Source: Chloracidobacterium sp.
GTDB lineage: Bacteria > Acidobacteriota > Blastocatellia > Pyrinomonadales > Pyrinomonadaceae
Assembly: GCA_016715795.1 (NCBI GenBank)
Contig: JADJXP010000001.1
Location: forward strand, 682,001 to 746,000
Reading direction: 5' to 3'
Length of the DNA: 64,000 nucleotides
Shown here: one piece after another, positions 26,201-33,258 of the stretch
How the letters are laid out: each line of letters opens with the position of its first letter
How positions within the stretch are numbered: the first letter of the stretch is position 1
The notes under the pieces: model-generated
What the model saw: the letters and a program-made list of their open reading frames with translations, nothing else
What the model was told of the DNA's origin: nothing
Database searches by the model: none
Made by a program: the position numbers and the translations under genes

Positions 26201-26452
26201 AGTCGAGCGAAGCTCATCGATGCCGCTTATTGTATTGACAGCCTCCTCGACCTTTTCCGTGATCTCGGTCTCGACCTCCTCGGGTGATGCGCCGGGATTG
26301 ATCACGGTCACAGTGATCGTCGGAAAGTCGATCTTTGGAAAGAGGTCGACGCCGAGGCTCAGGAACGAAAATGCCCCCACCACCACGAGCGACATGACAA
26401 GCATCGTCGCGAATACCGGACGTTTGACACAGACCTCGGCTAACCACTGCAT
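23252..26452 (-). CDS. RND efflux transporter permease (HAE1/AcrB-like)
   Basis: The 1066-residue inner-membrane protein is a proton-driven RND exporter. It starts with the AcrB-like VKRPVFATMLVMSLVVVGAFSFL, and the TM4 region holds GIVIDDAIVVLENIYRF with the paired Asp of the proton relay. Two large periplasmic loops follow TM1 and TM7, and the C-terminal half repeats the pattern with ALVAGMIPLVVGTG. It belongs to the multidrug-type HAE1 group rather than metal exporters, as the CusA-type acidic motifs are absent. It follows the adaptor gene by 4 bases and precedes TolC by 6. Confidence 0.95.
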   Translation of the reverse strand: MQWLAEVCVKRPVFATMLVMSLVVVGAFSFLSLGVDLFPKIDFPTITVTVINPGASPEEVETEITEKVEEAVNTISGIDELRSTSIEGVSQVFVQFVLEKDVNVAAQEVENRVQTVIPNLPDTAEQPTVQKLDTDAAPVLRISISAPRSRRDVTEIAKNKVKERIESINGVGQVTIIGGQERQINVWVDPDKMRSYNVTPAEVAGSLRIQNMEFPSGRLDEGQTETSVRTVGKIAKPEEFNEVVVATRGGYQVKIKDLGYVEDGAEEPRSEARLNGQPAVTLVVSKQSGQNTVSVAHDIKERLKEIEPTLPKDFQMRIIGDNSIFIENSLRNIEEHLIVGSILAAIVVFLFLWSFRSTFIAGLAIPTSIISTFALMYAMGYTLNSITMLSLTLMVGIVIDDAIVVLENIYRFVDEKGMNPFQAAIEGTREIGPAVMATTLSLMAVFVPIGFMQGIVGRFMSSFGLTAAFAVAVSLIVSFTLTPMLAARLIKAKKDTHRQIAESESEIHGDGMIAEAEASSHYQGWFRHLDGVYTWMLRFSMGHRWVIIGLVVLVFLSIVPLFVFVGKNFLPVDDQSQFEIQIRAPEGSSLTATSQIFERIASEVRKIPGVTDTLATVGGGQQQVVNSGTIYVKLADVKNRAKSQEAMMADARELLKGFPAELRTSVQQVQAFSGGGFRNANVQFLISGPDIKKLEEYSDKILAKMRTIQDAVDIDSTLISGKPELRLEVDRNTAADLGVRVGDVSQALNTLVAGQEATTFNAGTDQYEVRVRAINPFRTSIEGLNRLIVPSSKVGWVTLDRVVKSSAGTGPSSVDRTNRQRQVTLLANTRPGGSAANITSAINDYVKELDLPAGYRTGYVGQSKEMGKAGFYFLLAFALSFVFMYIVLAAQFESFIHPVTILLTLPLSIPFGIFSLLIMGQTVNIFSGLGLLLLFGVVKKNAILQIDHTNHLRSQGMSRYDAIIQANRDRLRPILMTTIALVAGMIPLVVGTGAGSGTNRSIGVLVVGGQTLCLLLTLLAVPVFYSLFDDLAELKLFRYVNRVAEWLFGGIKRRFAGATSSVFTRQ

Positions 26453-26456
26453 AACG

Positions 26457-27752
26457 TCAATTTACCTGTCGGACCAGGACGCCGTCCGATAATTCGCCAA
26501 TCGCACTAGTTGCGATCACGTCGCCCTCCGCAATGCCTTGCTTGATCTGGAGCATGTCCCCTTCGAGGATGCCTGTCTGGACAAGCTGCTCCCTCGCCGC
26601 CCCATCTTTTACGACAAATACACGGCTAAGGTCGCCCTCCGTTCTGACGGCTGCGGCCGGAACCATAACGGCATTCTCACCCTTTGACTGAGCGATCCTT
26701 ACGGTCGCAAATTGGCCCGGTTTGAGCAGGCCCTCGCCGTTCGGCACCTCAGCCTCTACCGTTAGCGTTCGAGCGGTGGCATTAAGGCTTGGCAGGATCC
26801 GGGCAACTGTTCCTAAAAAGTTTCGATCCGGATAAGCACTGACCTGGAGCGAAATACCCTGTCCTGTCTCCACCTTGCCGATAGATTGTTCAGGAACGTC
26901 TATCTTGAGCCGCAGGGTGCTTGTCCGGACAATGGTCGCAACCTTTGTGTTTGGTGCGTTGGGCGTAATGAATTCGCCCAGATCGGCCACGCGTTCGGCA
27001 ATATAGCCGCTGATCGGAGCCCGAATGGCCGTGTCGGTGAGTGCTTTTCGTGCCTGATCTACCTGCGTTTCGGCTGTTGCAATGCCCGAGCGAGCTGCGG
27101 CGACCTGTGCCTCAGCCGAGTTGATCGCCCTAACAGCTACGGCGGCGTTGGAGCGGGCCTCATCAAGCTGGCCGATCAAGGCGTCACGCTGCGCCCGTCG
27201 CTGGTCAAGGAACGATCGCGATACGTCCTCCGTAGCAAACAGCCGCTCTGCCCGAGCGAGTTCTTTCTCGGCAAGAACGAGATTCGCCCGCGTCGATTTT
27301 ACCTGCGAGAATGTTTCGATATCGAACGTCTCACCGTCCTTCAGGCCAAGCCGCACCTGCGCTTGCCTGAGTGTGGCCGTCGCGGTGTCAACGGCCCGTC
27401 GCTGCTGCACGACCTGAGCCTCGGCCTGTTCGAGCCGCAGCCGCGCGTCACGATCGTCAAGGCGCACCAGGACGCTGCCCTTCTCGACATAGCTCCCGAC
27501 ATCGAAATTGACCTCAACGATCTTACCGCCAATGACCGGCGCAACATCAGTCTGCGCATCACCTGCAAGATTGCCCGTAGCTTCAAAGTACGTCGGTATC
27601 TGCCGTGTGACGGCCTGGGCCGTTGTGATATCGACGATCGTCGGCTGATTGTTGGCGGAATTGCTGCCGGTTGAGTTGCGCGAACTGCAGGACGCCCCCA
27701 AGCCCGCCGCCACGATCCAGCCGAGTACTGCAAACTGTTTCTTCGTGATCAT
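26457..27752 (-). CDS. RND efflux periplasmic adaptor (membrane fusion protein)
   Basis: The product (431 residues from the ATG at 27752) has a lipoprotein-type signal with lipobox LGASC, then a biotinyl-lipoyl-like segment (FDVGSYVEKGSVLVRLDDRDARLRLEQAEAQV), a long coiled hairpin (AELARAERLF... QVAAARSGIATAETQVDQARK), the second lipoyl half (TDTAIRAPISGYIAERVADLGEF) and a beta-barrel/membrane-proximal part. It links the inner-membrane RND pump to TolC. I start at 27752 because the longer frame would overlap the tetR stop at 27760. Confidence 0.92.
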   Translation of the reverse strand: MITKKQFAVLGWIVAAGLGASCSSRNSTGSNSANNQPTIVDITTAQAVTRQIPTYFEATGNLAGDAQTDVAPVIGGKIVEVNFDVGSYVEKGSVLVRLDDRDARLRLEQAEAQVVQQRRAVDTATATLRQAQVRLGLKDGETFDIETFSQVKSTRANLVLAEKELARAERLFATEDVSRSFLDQRRAQRDALIGQLDEARSNAAVAVRAINSAEAQVAAARSGIATAETQVDQARKALTDTAIRAPISGYIAERVADLGEFITPNAPNTKVATIVRTSTLRLKIDVPEQSIGKVETGQGISLQVSAYPDRNFLGTVARILPSLNATARTLTVEAEVPNGEGLLKPGQFATVRIAQSKGENAVMVPAAAVRTEGDLSRVFVVKDGAAREQLVQTGILEGDMLQIKQGIAEGDVIATSAIGELSDGVLVRQVN

Positions 27753-27759
27753 CTTGTTC

Positions 27760-28374
27760 CTACGCCCTAATGCCATTCAGAAGAATCTCGGCAAAGTTCT
27801 TCGCCGCTGTCTCGTTCGATACCTTCAAGATCGTTCGGCTCTTGTCCCAGAGGATGTTGTTAATGGAATGATGTATGAGCATCCCTATAAACGCCCGCAC
27901 GACGATCCGCGGATTCACCTTCCTAAATGCCTTGTCACGTTGCCGACGCGAGATATATCCGCCGATGAACTTGTAGACTTCTATGACAAATTCATCAAAG
28001 AAGCGCTGAGCTAGATCGTGCTCCTCTAGCGCCGAGTAAAATAACAGACGCATGAATGCCTCATCGGCGTGGTGCTTATTCATTGCGTCGAGAGCGATGT
28101 GATAGAAGACTGCAAAATCGTCATCGCTCTTGATCGCCTTTTGCAGCTTCGCGTTTTCCTCCCACGGAAAACGCCTTACGCCTTCCTGGCAGCCTTTGGT
28201 GTGCAGTATCGCGCCGTAGAGTTCCTCTTTATTGGCAAAATGCCGAAAGACCATCGCCTCGGATACACCGGCGGCCTTGGCGATCTCTTTTGTGGTCGTA
28301 CCATCAAAGCCGCGTTGTGAGAAGAGATGGACAGCGGTCATCAATATCTGCTCACGTCGGGCGTCGCCCTTCAT
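27760..28374 (-). CDS. TetR/AcrR family repressor of the efflux operon
   Basis: The product (204 residues from the ATG at 28374) has the TetR N-terminal DNA-binding domain: ARREQILMTAVHLFSQRGFDGTTTKEIAKAAGVSEAMVFRHFANKEELYGAIL, with the recognition helix SEAMVFRHF. The C-terminal helical domain is a ligand pocket of unknown specificity. The adaptor gene starts 7 bases downstream, so the regulator and pump form one operon, probably autoregulated through the palindrome at 28424-28441. Confidence 0.9.
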   Translation of the reverse strand: MKGDARREQILMTAVHLFSQRGFDGTTTKEIAKAAGVSEAMVFRHFANKEELYGAILHTKGCQEGVRRFPWEENAKLQKAIKSDDDFAVFYHIALDAMNKHHADEAFMRLLFYSALEEHDLAQRFFDEFVIEVYKFIGGYISRRQRDKAFRKVNPRIVVRAFIGMLIHHSINNILWDKSRTILKVSNETAAKNFAEILLNGIRA

Positions 28375-28386
28375 TCGGCCAGTGTG

Positions 28387-28398
28387 TTCACATGTGAA
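28387..28398. promoter_or_regulatory. 12-bp palindrome in the tetR leader
   Basis: TTCACATGTGAA is a perfect palindrome 13 bases before the tetR start. It may be a second operator half or a binding site for another regulator. Confidence 0.35.
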
Positions 28399-28420
28399 AG
28401 CGTCCCGGGTCAATTCTCTA

Positions 28421-28450
28421 TACTTAGTAAGTGCTTACTAACTCCATCAA
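28421..28450 (-). promoter_or_regulatory. promoter of the tetR-efflux operon with embedded operator
   Basis: On the minus strand TTGATG (28450-28445) and TAAGTA (28426-28421) are separated by 18 bases. Between and over them lies TTAGTAAGTGCTTACTAA (28424-28441), an 8-2-8 palindrome of the type bound by TetR-family dimers. Confidence 0.65.
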
Positions 28451-28616
28451 CAAAGATTCGCATCTGCGCGGTTATTATGTCAACCGCGGCACTCCAATTG
28501 TGACCGAGAACGAATTCGCGAACATAATGGTTGCATTTTTCGTTACAACCAATTGGCGGCTAACTCTCATCAGAGAGTCCCGGACGCATTTTCACCTTGG
28601 AGGACAGAGATCAGCA

Positions 28617-28970
28617 ATGTCGGAGTTTGAAGCAGAGGTCAAAAAGGCAGAGAAGGAACTGGAGCAGGGTTTGATGACGGTAAACGAGCCCGTTGACGGC
28701 AAGGCCGGTCAGGACGAGTTTTTAGGAGATCTCAAGATGCAGGCACAGGAATACGGACAGAAGATACAGGACACGGCGTCGAAGGCCTATGACTACGCCA
28801 GCGAGAAATTTACGCAGGCCGGCGACAAGATAAAGGACCTTTCGAGCAAGGACCCGCGTGAATTGGTCGAGGATGCGAAGGAATTTGCCCGCCAGAAACC
28901 GGGCCAGACGATCCTGATCTCGGCTGCTGTTGGGCTCGTACTGGGCCTGATACTGCGAGGGCGCAAATAG
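28617..28970 (+). CDS. DUF883 / ElaB-YqjD-like protein with C-terminal membrane anchor
   Basis: I start the gene at the ATG at 28617; the frame is open further upstream but that part is not protein-like and runs through the tetR promoter. The 117 residues form a long charged helix (EAEVKKAEKELEQGL and AQEYGQKIQDTASKAYDYASEKFTQAGDKI) and end with PGQTILISAAVGLVLGLILRGRK, a glycine-containing C-terminal transmembrane helix followed by basic residues. This is the ElaB/YqjD/DUF883 layout; in E. coli those anchor to the inner membrane and bind ribosomes in stationary phase. A GGAGG lies 12 bases upstream. The gene is ended by a strong terminator. Confidence 0.8.
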   Translation: MSEFEAEVKKAEKELEQGLMTVNEPVDGKAGQDEFLGDLKMQAQEYGQKIQDTASKAYDYASEKFTQAGDKIKDLSSKDPRELVEDAKEFARQKPGQTILISAAVGLVLGLILRGRK

Positions 28971-28997
28971 GGCATGGGACCAGGCAGATTTTGAAGG

Positions 28998-29024
28998 GCG
29001 GGGCCGTCATCGGTCCCGCTTTTT
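28998..29024 (+). terminator. rho-independent terminator
   Basis: GCGGGGCCG (28998-29006) pairs with CGGTCCCGC (29011-29019) over nine positions including one G-T pair, with a TCAT loop and a TTTTT run. It ends the DUF883 gene. Confidence 0.88.
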
Positions 29025-29071
29025 GTTTTACTTTTGTCGCCTTTTTCCTTTACTCTACGCATTCAAGGTAT

Positions 29072-29923
29072 ATGAAGAACGATCTCTTTGTCCCGGCCGC
29101 CCTGCTTTGCCTCGCATGCCTGGGTTGTTCCCTTGCAGATAAACTGAACAACAAGCCGACAAATACCGAGTGGACCAATACAAATACTAACTCGAACGTA
29201 ACAGAACCGTCACCGGAAGGTGGCGACGAGGGCCAAGACCGGGCCGGGTCGGCTCAAGCCTTGGTCTCAGACCTATACAAGGATCACGATACGGGCCGCA
29301 GCCCCTTCTTTCAGACGCGCGACCGAGGTCTTGTCGATCGGTTCTTCACAAAACCGCTCGCCGATATGATCTGGAAGGATTCAATGAACGCCACGACTGA
29401 GATCGGGGCTATAGACTTTGACGCGCTATATGATGCCCAGGACGTTGAGAAGAAAGGCTTTTCCGTTGGTTCGGCTGAGGTCAGCGGTGATTCGGCGACG
29501 GTCGTTGCGACATTCACGAACTATGGCGAGAAGAAGCGCGTAACCTTCCTCCTTAGATCGACAGGCGGCGTCTGGAAGATCGATGACGTTAGGTACCAGA
29601 ACGGAAACTCGTTGATGGGGCTGTATCGACAAACTTACGGGAAGGGCGAGACCAAGACCAACGCGCCCACGGTCAAAAACGTTGCCGGTGAGTTTGAGGG
29701 AACCTTTCGCGTCGGTGACACGACCTGCACGGTAAGGCCAATTCGGATGGCTTTCGAAGTCCGTTGGGCAAAGGGACGCGGCAGCGAAGTGTTTGTTTTC
29801 AGGAGCGGCAACGCCTTTGATTCCGATGACGGCAACAGCTTTGAGTTCGACGATGAGAACTATAACTCGGGTACATTCTATCGCGCGGACGGCAAGACGT
29901 TTCCGGTTCGACGAGCGAATTAG
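29072..29923 (+). CDS. lipoprotein with DUF3828-like domain
   Basis: I use the ATG at 29072, which begins a lipoprotein signal (MKNDLFVPAALLCLACLGC); 283 residues. A Thr/Asn-rich linker (TNTEWTNTNTNSNVTEP) is followed by a domain resembling DUF3828 (YbjP/YqhG type): LVSDLYKDHDTG, RGLVDRFFTKPLADMIWKD, IDFDALYDAQD, and VTFLLRSTGGVWKIDDVRY. The C-terminal about 70 residues (GEFEGTFRVGDTTCTVRPIRMAFEVRWAKGRGSEV) form an extra beta-rich region. Function is unknown; the protein is probably attached to the outer membrane facing the periplasm. It stands between a terminator and the substrate-binding protein gene. Confidence 0.75.
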   Translation: MKNDLFVPAALLCLACLGCSLADKLNNKPTNTEWTNTNTNSNVTEPSPEGGDEGQDRAGSAQALVSDLYKDHDTGRSPFFQTRDRGLVDRFFTKPLADMIWKDSMNATTEIGAIDFDALYDAQDVEKKGFSVGSAEVSGDSATVVATFTNYGEKKRVTFLLRSTGGVWKIDDVRYQNGNSLMGLYRQTYGKGETKTNAPTVKNVAGEFEGTFRVGDTTCTVRPIRMAFEVRWAKGRGSEVFVFRSGNAFDSDDGNSFEFDDENYNSGTFYRADGKTFPVRRAN

Positions 29924-29959
29924 TATGATTACGGCGATTCCCGGCTCGCTCCGAAGTTT

Positions 29960-30997
29960 ATGAAGCATATCAAACTCCTGGTCCTCTTCGTGCTCCTGAT
30001 GGCGGTGACATGCAGTTTGGGCTGCGGTCCGGCGACGGTTACGTCGGACGGGCCGTCGGCGAAGAAGGTTCGGATCGGCTTCGCGATGGATGCCTTAAAA
30101 CAGGAGCGCTGGCAAAAGGATCGCGACCTTTTCCTGCAACGTGCCGCAGAACTCGGTGCTGAGGTGCTGCTCCAAACTGCTGACGGCAATGACGAAGCGC
30201 AGATGAAGCAGGTCGAGAGCCTGTTGACGCAGGGTATCGATGTGCTGGTTATCGTCCCGCACAACGCAGAAGTCGCGGGTGCGATGGTCGAGATGGCCCG
30301 CAAACAGGGCGTGCCGGTCGTTTCATATGACAGGCTCGTGAAGAACAGTGAGCCGGACCTTTACGTTTCATTCGATAATGAACGGGTCGGCGAATTACAG
30401 GCAGAATATCTCTTCGAAAAGATGCCGAAAGGCAATTATGTGTTGATCGGCGGAGCCCCGACGGACAACAACTCACTGTTGCTGCGAAAAGGCCAATTAA
30501 ACATCCTTCAAGCAGCGATTGACCGCGGCGACATTAAGGTTGTTGCCGATCAGTGGGCCAAGGAGTGGCTTGCTGAGGAGGCCCTCAAGCACGCCGAGAA
30601 TGCGCTAACGCAGAACAATAACAAGATTGATGCGATGGTGGTCTCAAATGATGGGACTGCGGGCGGCGTCATCGAGGCACTGAACGCCCAAGGCCTCGCC
30701 GGCAAAGTCCTCGTATCAGGCCAGGACGCTGAACTTGCCGCCTTGCAGCGCATCGTCAGAGGCACGCAAGCGATGACCGTCTACAAGCCGATCTCACGGC
30801 TAGCTCCTGCTGCTGTTGAAGCCGCCATAGCTCTTGCAAGAAAAGAAAAGCTTAACACGACCCGCACCGTCAACAACGGCCGCATCGAAGTTCCCTCGAT
30901 ACTCATTGAGCCGATACCCGTCGATAAGAACAACATCGATACAACGGTCGTCAAGGACGGATTTCAGGACCGCGAAAAGATCTACAAGGAAAACTGA
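29960..30997 (+). CDS. D-xylose-binding-like periplasmic sugar-binding lipoprotein (XylF type)
   Basis: The 345-residue product has a lipoprotein-like signal (LLVLFVLLMAVTCSLGCG) and a type-I periplasmic binding fold. RIGFAMDALKQERWQKDRDLFLQRAAELGAEVLLQTADGNDEAQMKQ, VLVIVPHNAEV and VSYDRLVKNSEPDLYVSFDN match xylose-binding XylF, and DAMVVSNDGTAGGVIEALN is the second-lobe counterpart. It would deliver xylose or a related sugar to an ABC importer, but no permease or ATPase genes are adjacent. It could be an orphan binding protein, a chemoreceptor partner, or part of an importer encoded elsewhere. It converges with guaA, 10 bases between stops. Confidence 0.85.
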   Translation: MKHIKLLVLFVLLMAVTCSLGCGPATVTSDGPSAKKVRIGFAMDALKQERWQKDRDLFLQRAAELGAEVLLQTADGNDEAQMKQVESLLTQGIDVLVIVPHNAEVAGAMVEMARKQGVPVVSYDRLVKNSEPDLYVSFDNERVGELQAEYLFEKMPKGNYVLIGGAPTDNNSLLLRKGQLNILQAAIDRGDIKVVADQWAKEWLAEEALKHAENALTQNNNKIDAMVVSNDGTAGGVIEALNAQGLAGKVLVSGQDAELAALQRIVRGTQAMTVYKPISRLAPAAVEAAIALARKEKLNTTRTVNNGRIEVPSILIEPIPVDKNNIDTTVVKDGFQDREKIYKEN

Positions 30998-31007
30998 TCT
31001 GGCGAAT

Positions 31008-32552
31008 TTATTCCCACTCGATCGTGCTGGGTGGCTTTGACGAGATGTCGTAAACGACACGGTTTACACCACGCACCTCTGACGTGATACGTGACGAGAC
31101 CTTCGCGAGAAACTCATGCGGGAGCCTTGCCCAGTCGGCAGTCATCCCGTCTGTCGAGGTGACGGCCCGGAGGGCGACGGTTTTCTCGTAGGTGCGAAAA
31201 TCGCCCATGACCCCGACCGATTGTATCGGCAGCAATACCGCAAAGGCTTGCCATACTTCGCTATAGAGGCCGGACGTTTTCAGCTCTTCGATAAAGATGC
31301 GGTCGGCCTGCTGCAGCAGTTCAACTTTCTCGGTAGTAATGTCGCCGAGTATCCTCACTGCCAGGCCTGGCCCGGGAAAAGGATGCCGTTCGAGGATCAT
31401 CTCGGGGATACCGAGATCTCGGCCGATATTGCGGACCTCATCCTTAAACAGTTCCCTTAGAGGTTCGATCAACTTGAGCTGCATCTTATCGGGCAGGCCG
31501 CCCACGTTGTGATGTGTTTTGATCGTTACCGACGTCCCACGTGGGCTGACCGATTCGATCACGTCAGGGTAAAGCGTGCCCTGGACGAGCCACTTTACAT
31601 CGCCGATCTTCTCAGCCTCGGCCTGGAAAACATCAATGAATGTTGCTCCAATGGCTTTTCGCTTCTGCTCCGGATCGCTAACGCCGGAAAGGACCGAATA
31701 GAAATCCTGCGATGCGTCCACGCCGACAACGTTGAGATGAAGATTCTCCCTGTAAACCGAAAGCGTGTCCTCAAATTCCCGATGCCGCAATAGGCCGTTG
31801 TTGACAAAGATACACGTCTGTCTCGGGCCGATGGCCTCGTGCACCAACACACCGGCGACGGTCGAATCGACACCGCCGGACAAACCGCACACCACGTTTC
31901 CGGTCGGACCGACGATACTGCGAATGCGCTCGATCGCTTCAGCGATAAAGCCTGCCGGTGTCCAATCACCCCTGCAATGACAAGTTTCAAACAAGAAATT
32001 TCTTAGGATCTCTTTGCCTAGCGGCGTATGGGCAACCTCAGGATGAAACTGAACACAATAGATATCGCGTTCGGAGCTTTCCATGGCCGTGACGACCTCG
32101 CCCGTCGTTGCCGTGACCTCAAAACCGACCGGAAGCTCCGTGACGTGATCACCGTGACTCATCCACACGTCGAGCTCGAATGGCAATTCGCGAAACAATC
32201 GCGTCGCCCCGCTTAAGACCTTGAGCGTCGCATGGCCGTACTCACGCCGTGCCGCGGGAGCGCTCCTGCCGCCTAGGTCGACAGCCACGAGCTGCATCCC
32301 ATAGCAGATGCCCAGAATTGGCGCTCTGACCTTATCATAAAATCCCGCCTCGACCCGCGGTGCATCCTCGTCCGAAACACTCGACGGCCCGCCCGACATG
32401 ATCACACCTTTGGGGTTCTTCGCGGCGATCGAATCCGCAGGCATGTGGAAGGGATGTATCTCGCAGTAAACACCTTGCTCGCGCACACGCCGTGCGATCA
32501 GTTGGGTGTACTGTGAGCCGAAGTCGAGGATGAGAATGAGTTCGTGCTGCAA
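31008..32552 (-). CDS. guaA: GMP synthase (glutamine-hydrolysing)
   Basis: GuaA aminates XMP to GMP with glutamine and ATP. The 514-residue chain has the N-terminal class-I glutamine amidotransferase domain with the nucleophile Cys in ILGICYGMQLVAV and His/Glu in QFHPEVAHT. The PP-loop ATPase motif GLSGGVDSTVAGV follows, then ERHPFPGPGLAVRILG and a dimerisation domain ending VVYDISSKPPSTIEWE, the invariant GuaA C-terminus. Length and motifs are complete. It is 10 bases after the DUF1801 gene on the same strand. Confidence 0.98.
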   Translation of the reverse strand: MQHELILILDFGSQYTQLIARRVREQGVYCEIHPFHMPADSIAAKNPKGVIMSGGPSSVSDEDAPRVEAGFYDKVRAPILGICYGMQLVAVDLGGRSAPAARREYGHATLKVLSGATRLFRELPFELDVWMSHGDHVTELPVGFEVTATTGEVVTAMESSERDIYCVQFHPEVAHTPLGKEILRNFLFETCHCRGDWTPAGFIAEAIERIRSIVGPTGNVVCGLSGGVDSTVAGVLVHEAIGPRQTCIFVNNGLLRHREFEDTLSVYRENLHLNVVGVDASQDFYSVLSGVSDPEQKRKAIGATFIDVFQAEAEKIGDVKWLVQGTLYPDVIESVSPRGTSVTIKTHHNVGGLPDKMQLKLIEPLRELFKDEVRNIGRDLGIPEMILERHPFPGPGLAVRILGDITTEKVELLQQADRIFIEELKTSGLYSEVWQAFAVLLPIQSVGVMGDFRTYEKTVALRAVTSTDGMTADWARLPHEFLAKVSSRITSEVRGVNRVVYDISSKPPSTIEWE

Positions 32553-32562
32553 GGGTCTTTTA

Positions 32563-32997
32563 CTATTTCGCCGACCGTCGGGAAACGGAGTTGACTGGTT
32601 CTAACGACTCCTTGATGAGCCTTTCGAGGACATTCTCGTTGACATCGGCGAGACGTTTAATGACGAGGCAGCTAACGCCCGCCTTATGAGGGCCGAGTTT
32701 CTTGAGCAGCTTTGCCTCGACCGGCCTTCCGGCGAGAACATAGAGCGACAAGTTACCCTTTCGCGGGCTAAATGCGGTCCTTGGCCATTCAAGCTCGCGG
32801 CCCGTGGCATACTTCAGCATTTGCGAGCCGAATCCGATGATTGCGGGGCCCCACATTACGGGCTCCTCGCCCGAGAGACGTCTCATCATCTCGACCACTT
32901 TTCGAGCGTCGATCCGCTGTTGTTCGTCGGCGACGCCTTTTAGAAATGTCTCGACGCTTGCCTTTGTCGGTCTGGTCTTAAGCTCCGCTTTTGCCAT
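32563..32997 (-). CDS. DUF1801 family protein
   Basis: The 144-residue product matches DUF1801 (YdhG/YjhX-like): KGVADEQQRIDARKVVEMMRRLSGEEPVMWGPAIIGFGSQMLKYATGRELEW, FSPRKGNLSLYVLAGRP and KAGVSCLVIKRLADVNENVLERLIKES. The fold is small alpha/beta and the function is unknown. It directly precedes guaA on the same strand with 10 bases between them, so the two are probably cotranscribed. Confidence 0.85.
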   Translation of the reverse strand: MAKAELKTRPTKASVETFLKGVADEQQRIDARKVVEMMRRLSGEEPVMWGPAIIGFGSQMLKYATGRELEWPRTAFSPRKGNLSLYVLAGRPVEAKLLKKLGPHKAGVSCLVIKRLADVNENVLERLIKESLEPVNSVSRRSAK

Positions 32998-33042
32998 TTG
33001 ATGTCACGATTCTAAACGACAGGCGCCGAAACAGCCAAATAC

Positions 33043-33071
33043 TTGACAACGCAGACACAACTTTCTAATCT
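33043..33071 (+). promoter_or_regulatory. promoter of tRNA-Asn
   Basis: TTGACA (33043-33048) and TAATCT (33066-33071) are spaced 17 bases apart, 34 bases before the tRNA. It is the best-formed promoter in the region. Confidence 0.7.
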
Positions 33072-33104
33072 TGTTATTCGCCTCAAAATGAGGTGTGCCA
33101 TTAT

Positions 33105-33179
<75 letters not shown>

Positions 33180-33195
33180 ATATTTATAATAACTT

Positions 33196-33223
33196 AGCCC
33201 GTCAACGTTTGACGGGCTTTTGT
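33196..33223 (+). terminator. terminator after tRNA-Asn
   Basis: AGCCCGTCAA (33196-33205) pairs with TTGACGGGCT (33209-33218) with a three-base loop and a following TTTTG. It ends the tRNA transcript and also faces the end of the accessory operon coming from the right. Confidence 0.88.
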
Positions 33224-33258
33224 TATTTACCTACGAAATTACCTAACGCAAGCGGGGG

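Noticed and set aside
28431..28616. Upstream extension of the DUF883-like gene
   Set aside because: The extension would start inside the tetR operator and encodes a sequence with no resemblance to the family; GGAGG precedes the ATG at 28617.
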